Assembly: GCA_007922225.1 (NCBI GenBank)
Contig: ML680053.1
Span: 22,194,379 to 22,258,378 of the forward strand
DNA: 64,000 bases
Source of the DNA: Emydura subglobosa
Taxonomy: Eukaryota; Chordata; Testudines; Chelidae
Direction: 5' to 3'
Under the pieces are notes generated by a model that saw only the letters and a program-made list of their open reading frames with translations, was not told the origin of the DNA and did not search any database. Within the stretch, counting starts at the first letter, position 1. Each line of letters begins with the position of its first letter. Both the position numbers and the translations under genes were made by a program. Shown here piece by piece: positions 58,376 to 64,000 of this stretch.

Positions 58376-58633
58376 TTGAAGATTACCATATTAGAAGCTC
58401 AATTTAAATGTATACAACAAACTAAAAAACATAGTAAAAGGGCTAACAAAGTGCCACCGTGGCTAACCAGCCAAGTAAAAGAAGCAGTTAGAGGCAAAAT
58501 GGCATCTTTTAAAAAATGCATGTTACATCCTATTGAGGAAAATAGAAAGAAACATAAACTCTGGCAAATGAAGTGTAAAAATATAATTAGGAAGGCCAAA
58601 AAAGAATCTGAAGAACAGCTAGCCAAAGACTGA
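58376..58633 (+). pseudogene. CR1 ORF2 linker segment
   Basis: 85 codons rich in Lys. ILEAQFKCIQQTKKHSKRA comes first, followed by VPPWLTSQVKEAVRGKM and KLWQMKCKNIIRKAKKESEE. This is the region between endonuclease and RT in CR1 ORF2. It ends at a TGA before the RT. Confidence 0.75.
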
Positions 58634-58699
58634 AAAAGTAATAGCAATTTAAAATATATATATATATTAGAAGCAGGAAGCCTGCTATACAACCAATTT

Positions 58700-60000
58700 G
58701 GCCACTGGATGATTGAGATAGTAACGGAGCACTCAAAGAAGATAAGGCTATCACAGAGAAACTAAATGAATTATTTGCATCGATCATCACGGCTAAGGAT
58801 GTGAGGGAGATTCCCAAACCTGAGACATTCTTTTTAGGTGACAAATCTGAGGAACTGTCTCAGATTGAGGGGTCATTAGAGGATGTTTTGGAACAAATTG
58901 ATAAATTAAACAGTACTAAGTCCCCAGGACCAGATGGTATCCACCCAAGAGTTTTGAAGGAACTCAAATGAGAAATTGTAAAACTACTAACTGTGGTATG
59001 TAACCTATCATTTAAAAAAGCTTCTGTACCAGATGACTGGAAGATAGCTAATGTGACACCAATTTTTAAAAAGGATCCAGAGGTGATCCTGGCAATTACA
59101 GGCCACTAAGCCTAATTTCAGTACCAGGCAAATTGGTTGAAACTATAGTAAAGAACAGAACTATTAGACACATAGATGAATACGATTTTTTGTGGAAGAG
59201 TCAGCATGGTTTTTATAAAAGGAAATCTTGGCTCACCAATCTACTAGAATTCTTTAGGGGAGTCAACAAGCATGTGGACAAGAGTGATCCAGTGGATATA
59301 GTGTACTTAGATTTTCAGAAAGTCTTTCTTTGACAAAGTCCCTCAACAAAGGATCTTAAGCAAAATAAGAGGTCATGGGATAAGAGGGAAGGTCCTCTCT
59401 TGAATCTGTAACTGGTTTAAAGATAGGAAACAAAAGGTGTAGAAATAAATGATCAATTTTCAGAATGGAGAGAGGTAAATAGTGGTATCCCCTAGGGGTC
59501 TGTACTGGGACCAGTACTGTTCAACATATTATTAAATGATCTGCAAAAGGGGGTAAATAGTGAGGTGGCAAAATTTGCAGGTGATCCAAAACTAACCAAG
59601 ATAGTTAAGTTCAAAGCAGACTGCAAAGAGTAACAAAGGGATCTTACAAAACTGGGTGACTGGGCAACAAAATGGCAGATGAAATTCAATGTTGATAAAT
59701 GCAAAGTAATGCACATTGGAAAACATAATCCCAATCATACATATAAAATGATGGGGTCTAAATTATTTGTTACCGCTCAAGAAAGAGATCTGTGAGTCAT
59801 TGTGAATAGTTCTCTGAAAAAATCCGCTCAATGTGCAGTGGCAGTCAAAAAAGGTAACAGAATGGTACCCCACATCTTGAATAATTAAGATATTAATTAA
59901 TATTAAAATAAGATAATTAAGATAATTAAGATCTGGTCGCTCCATCTCAAAAAAAGAAAATGGAATTGGAAAAAGTACAGAAAAAAGCAACTAAAATGAT
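58700..60000 (+). pseudogene. CR1 ORF2 reverse transcriptase remnant, second copy
   Basis: Pieces in shifting frames: IDKLNSTKSPGPDGIHPRV, then a TGA stop (58969) where the long CR1 has Tyr, VPDDWKIANVTPIFKK, NRTIRHIDEYDFLWKSQHGF, SWLTNLLEFFRGVNKHVDKS and DIVYLDFQKVF (motif A). The later AKFAGDPKL stands where FADD is expected. The C-terminal part includes MKFNVDKCKVMHIGKHNP-like sequence near 59685. It is not functional. Confidence 0.85.
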
Positions 60001-60744
60001 GAAGTGCATGGAAAAGCTTCAATATAAGGAGAGATTAATAAGACTGGGACTTTTCAGCTTGGAAAAGACACAAAGAAGGGGGTATGATAGAGGTCTATAA
60101 AATCATGACTGGTATGGAGAAAGTAAATAAGGAAGTGCTATTTACTCCTTCTCATAACACGAAAACGAGGAGCCACCAATGAAATTAATAGGCCGCAGGT
60201 TGAAAATGAATAAAAGGAAGTATTTCTTCACACAACACACAGTCAACCTGTGGAACTCTTTGCCAGAGGATGTTGTAAAGGCCAATGGGGTTCAAAATAG
60301 AACTAGATAAGTTCATGGAGGATGGGTCCATCAATGGCTATTATACAGCAAAGTCAGGGATTGCTGTTTGCCAAAGGCTGGGAATGGGCGACGAGATGGA
60401 TCACTTGAAGATTACCTGTTCTATTCATTCCCTCTGAAGCACCTGGCATTGGCCACTGTCAGAAGACAGGATACTGGGCTAGATGGACCATTGGTCTGAC
60501 CCAGTATGGCCATTCTTATATTCTTATCTTCTATTGAGGAAGATCAGGATATTGGTAAAGAGCTAGATTATTGCTTCGCATCAGTGAACCTGCTCTTTTC
60601 TGGGGATAAAGATGGTCACTGAAGCCAAGAATGCAACAAGATTCAAAGAATATTTGACATTTACATAGATAATATGAAAATCCAGAGTTACAATAATGCC
60701 AATGAAGGCTTCTCTAATTAAAAGTAATTAGGATAAAACCTTAA

Positions 60745-60885
60745 TAAGAGGCAGATTATCCCATATCTGCTTGCAGCAGGATTTCTAGCATCTGCTGCTG
60801 GCCACTGTTGGAGATAGGATGGTGGAATAGATGCACTTTGGGTCTGATTCAGTATAGCAGTTCTCATGTTCCTTATATACATGAT
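60745..60885 (+). mobile_element. CR1 LINE 3' end fragment
   Basis: CTGCTGGCCACTGTTGGAGA, TAGGATGGTGGAATAGATGC and GGTCTGATTCAGTATAGCAG are a diverged CR1 terminus, older than the neighbour ending at 60527. Confidence 0.75.
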
Positions 60886-61404
60886 TGAAGCGCCAGAAGA
60901 AGGAGGTACTGGATGTAGACCTAACTTGATATAATTAAGACTTAATTTCTCAGTGGGCATGATTGGGAAGGTGAAAAGAAGATTAAGTTGTAGATAAAGG
61001 CACAGCAACCATTAGGCTGAAGTCCATCTAGCTAAGATAGGCAGGAAGACCATAATACTAGGAACAATAGACAAGATAAACCTAAAGTATAGAGAATTTG
61101 TTATACATAGCCAAAGCATGCAGTATGGGAATTGGTTCCTGAAAAGAAACCAAGCCAATCATGAGGTCAGTTATGCAATATATAGTCAGGAATGCAGATA
61201 TTAGTAAAGATGTATATGATGAAAAGATTTTCTGTGTAACTCTGGATTTGTGATGTACCTGCATCAACCCCTGTGTTTGAACCTGGCCAGCTTTGGCGTA
61301 GTGTTGTCTGCCAAATAAAGGTATCTGAGTCATGAATTCCAGAGTTGAACTGAGTTTTTGGGAACAGAATGGAAAAGGATCCCAAAACTGGAATAAACTG
61401 ATCA

Positions 61405-61500
61405 TTTTAAAAGCACTAGACCAAGATAGTATACATCCAAGAATACTGAAGGAACTTAAATATGAAATGGATGAATTGCTATTAAAAACATGTAATCCAT
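61405..61500 (+). mobile_element. CR1 RT fragment, about 95 bp
   Basis: KALDQDSIHPRILKELKYEM matches the SPGPDGIHPRVLKEL region of CR1 RT. Only this internal piece survives, without a 3' end. Confidence 0.7.
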
Positions 61501-61524
61501 CATAGTCACTGCACTACACAGGGA

Positions 61525-61640
61525 GGCTGGTAGTTAGAGCACTGACTGGGATATGAGATACCTAGGTTCAAGTCCCTGTTCCAGAGTGGTGATTCAAAGT
61601 TGTATATCTCACACCCCAGGTGAGTGTCCTAACCAGTGGA
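61525..61640. mobile_element. Fold-back element with tRNA-like arms, copy C
   Basis: Left arm CTGGTAGTTAGAGCACTGAC and CTAGGTTCAAGTCC; right arm ATTCAAAGTTGTATATCTCA and CAGGTGAGTGTCCTAACCAG, the inverse of the left. The arms flank about 16 bp. It has the same build as copies A and B, 26 kb away. Confidence 0.65.
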
Positions 61641-63880
61641 GTACTGTCTATAAGGGGAGGGGCCCTACTTTCTCTTCCTGGGTTTTGTGAATAGCACCAA
61701 TATCCCCTTCTGAATCCAGCCTGAAAAATCAAGACATGTCATTTAAAAATGTCTTCCCCCCCAAATTTTCTTCGACTGAAGCAATTTGCTGAAATCGATA
61801 TGAATTCAGAAAATATTTCAGTCAACCTGAATCTGTGTTTTGGGGCAAAAAAAAAGGTTGGATAAAAAAATTTCGCCCACCTCAAACTAGGATGTTCCTC
61901 TCAAAAAAAGAATAACAAGAGGAATAGGAATGATTAAATCACTAAAGAAATCAAAATCAAAAGAAAGAGCTTGGTATGTTAAAAGCAATGATGAAGACAA
62001 TATCAGATCTGATCACCTTACAGCAACATCATCATTACTGCAGATAACATTTACCATAATGAATCTACATAACTCGTCTTCCTGAGCAAGAATAACAGAT
62101 GTAATTTTTGTCCTTCTTGGATTACAGCAATGTGATGCAGCTGCTACCTCAGCTGGAGAAAGAGTCATTCCCCTGAAGTAAGAGATAATTAAGTTAGGGT
62201 GAATGCCAAAAGTAGGGTAGCTTTCAAAGCGAAAGCTCAAAACGTTATGGACAACCCTATGTGCATTTTTATATTCTTATTTAACTAATAATAAAAGCAG
62301 CTTTAAAGCTTTTGTCTTGACAGCATCTCAGAAGCACACACTGCATAGACACTTGTTTGTAATCTGTACTCTATTAATGAGATCATAATTGGCCCAAATA
62401 GATATTTTGTCAAACTAATTATAAACTACTAATATGTATTCTTAACTAACATTTTAAGTCTGAACAAACCTTTACTAGTTGAAGTAATACAGATCTCAGA
62501 AAAATAAAATGCTTTCCCTTTCTGAATGGAAATTTTACATGATACACTTGGCTAGCTCTCACTCTGTGGGATTCAGTAACTAAAAAATGAGCTTAGCCTC
62601 TCACTTTATATTCAAATGAGAAAAAAAGATACTCAATTTAAAGGAGAGTTGCCTTATACGGCTGCAATGGATTATATACCCCTGAGGTTTTCTGCTACAC
62701 CATAAAATGAAAGAACCTCTACTTGATATATAGCATTTACCTTCTGGCCATAGCCACTCAGAAGTGTTGCCTAGTGGTCTGAGGCTTAGGCACTTCAACC
62801 TGCAGAGGTGGTTTTGGAAGGGGAGTCCAGGGCCTTCCACTCCATTGAGCTCTGGCCCAGGGTTCTGCGACGGCAACAAGAAGGTCTGACACCAAGGAGC
62901 GCTTTAAAGCTACACTCCCTGGGCCACTTCCTACCACCCCGCTATTGCCCATAGTTACAGTCAGTACAGGAAAGCATGAAAGGACACCTCTTTGTGGCTG
63001 GGTGTAGCATGATAACTCTCTTCCTCTTGGAGCAGCAGCTGCCTCCTCTCATGCTTTGGCTCACTGGCCAGATTAGTTCCAATTCTCGCCCCTTCAGGAG
63101 TAGTCCATAAACCAAACACAGATAAACTAGGTTAATATGGGAGAGGGGGAAATGCCTCCCTCTCAAGGTCTGTCAGAAGCCGGTCCTGCCTTCCCTCAGA
63201 GAGGGACCATGAGGCAGCTGTGGATTGGAGAGATCCTGCCTTCCCTCTGTCCTTTCCTCAGGAGCTGCAAGATAAAGGTCCTTTCTCTTCCTTGGCCTGT
63301 CCACAAGTGAGCTGTTCTGCTCCCTTTTGACTCCTGCTCCAGCCTGTGCACCTCTTGCAGAGTAGAGTTGGCTGAGCCTAGAACAGCTCCTTAACCCTTT
63401 ATTGCCCAGTGTGAGGTTTGTATGCTCCATCACACCATAATATGTCCAGTAAGATGGCCACTTGTTAGTAATCCAGTCAAGCCGGTTGTAGCGATAGAGA
63501 CCAGTAAGGCTAAACTGTGGTCTCTTAGGAATGGCAGATTTGTCCCAATGCTTCACCCGGTTGCCATTCAGAACTGCATATGAACAGCAGGAAAAGGAAC
63601 ACAGGTCCCAAGCCTCTTAACTTTAAGTAATGGGTTTTTTTATGCTGCTTTCCAAAACTGGAGGCAACCACAAATCTCTAAATCAGCAGCAATACAAATA
63701 CATTTGTTTGTCAAGGTCTGTTGTAATAACTGGGCCTAGAAATTTACCCTAACTGTGAACTCAGCTATGAAAAGTGAGTGAAATTTCATTAAAGTGGAAA
63801 AGAAGGCACATCGTATTTCTGTTCTTGGATGGTTTACAGCGTGGGAAGCACCAGAGGAGCTTCACAGCAATGCAGATCTG
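61641..63880. other. Non-coding stretch, no gene recognised
   Basis: AT-rich to about 62700, then GC-richer with minus-strand open frames (62601-63556) that show no recognised domain. A relation to an LTR or host exon could not be shown. Confidence 0.4.
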
Positions 63881-63884
63881 ACCC

Positions 63885-64000
63885 TATAAAAGATTGGTAG
63901 TGTCGTTAATGCTCATCAACATGGTTTTATGGAAAATAGGTTTTGCCAAACAAATCTGATACAATTTTTGATGCGATCACAAGTTTGGTCTATAAAAATA
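63885..64000 (+). mobile_element. CR1 RT fragment running off the window
   Basis: Encodes NAHQHGFMENRFCQTNLIQF, the QHGF..G.SC.TNL block of CR1-clade RT, of the same subfamily type as the inner CR1 at 16095. It continues past the right edge. Confidence 0.8.

Larger units (their letters stand above)
58321..60527 (+). mobile_element. Second large CR1 copy, 5'-truncated
   Basis: Aligns with the long CR1 from its ORF2 linker (14340) to its end (17829), without the inner insertion. It carries the linker, RT and 3' UTR, and terminates in GGACCATTGGTCTGACCC and CAGTATGGCCATTC. The endonuclease is missing because of 5' truncation. It serves as an internal reference for the structure of the nested copy. 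Confidence 0.88.

Noticed and set aside
62601..63556. Minus-strand open frames in a GC-richer region as a possible gene
   Set aside because: The segments are short, in different frames and without domains. GC-rich DNA produces such frames by chance.

Overview
The window looks like intergenic or intronic DNA from a vertebrate. It is AT-rich, has no operons and no credible host exon, and is crowded with decayed transposable elements. A turtle, or another non-avian sauropsid, is the best guess. The basis is the combination of many CR1-clade LINEs with typical sauropsid 3' tails, Penelope-like elements (PLEs) with a GIY-YIG endonuclease, tRNA-headed CORE/MIR-type SINEs, a Ty3/Gypsy relic and several LTR elements. 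The species is an inference; no gene in the window fixes it.

Layout. 1-10.5 kb: an inverted-repeat DNA element (1343-1656), short ancient repeats, two CR1 3' ends and a GC-richer LTR-like block. 10.6-17.8 kb: one long CR1 (ORF1 zinc/coiled-coil and esterase-like remnants, then ORF2 endonuclease and reverse transcriptase). It is split first by a nearly complete minus-strand PLE (about 11575-13530) and again by a younger 5'-truncated CR1 (about 15601-16842). 19.66-21.13 kb: an internally deleted LTR retroelement with a perfect 5-bp target duplication, a Ser-tRNA-like primer site and a truncated second LTR. 25.4-26.4 kb: a second, 5'-truncated PLE. 26.4-28 kb: a weak ERV-like block. 29.4-30.9 kb: a gag-like pseudogene with zinc knuckles, joined through a purine tract to an LTR-like start. 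34.7-35.7 kb: fold-back elements with tRNA-like arms. 41.0-44.0 kb: a degraded minus-strand Ty3/Gypsy element (LTR, integrase, RT, protease and gag remnants) interrupted by a CR1. 49.8-50.75 kb: a MIR-like SINE next to a 659-bp minus-strand LTR. 56.65 kb: a 121-bp TA-flanked MITE. 57.9-60.5 kb: a second large CR1 copy. CR1 scraps continue to the right edge.

The genes do not form a pathway. They are the replication proteins of selfish elements, nearly all broken. The most informative signals are hammerhead-ribozyme-like cores on the PLE tails, a one-base frameshift separating the PLE RT from its endonuclease, the three-layer nesting at 10.6-17.8 kb, and the LTR element at 19.7-21.1 kb with its complete insertion signature. 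I found no evidence for a wholly new system. Family names rest on recognisable motifs; nothing was searched against a database.
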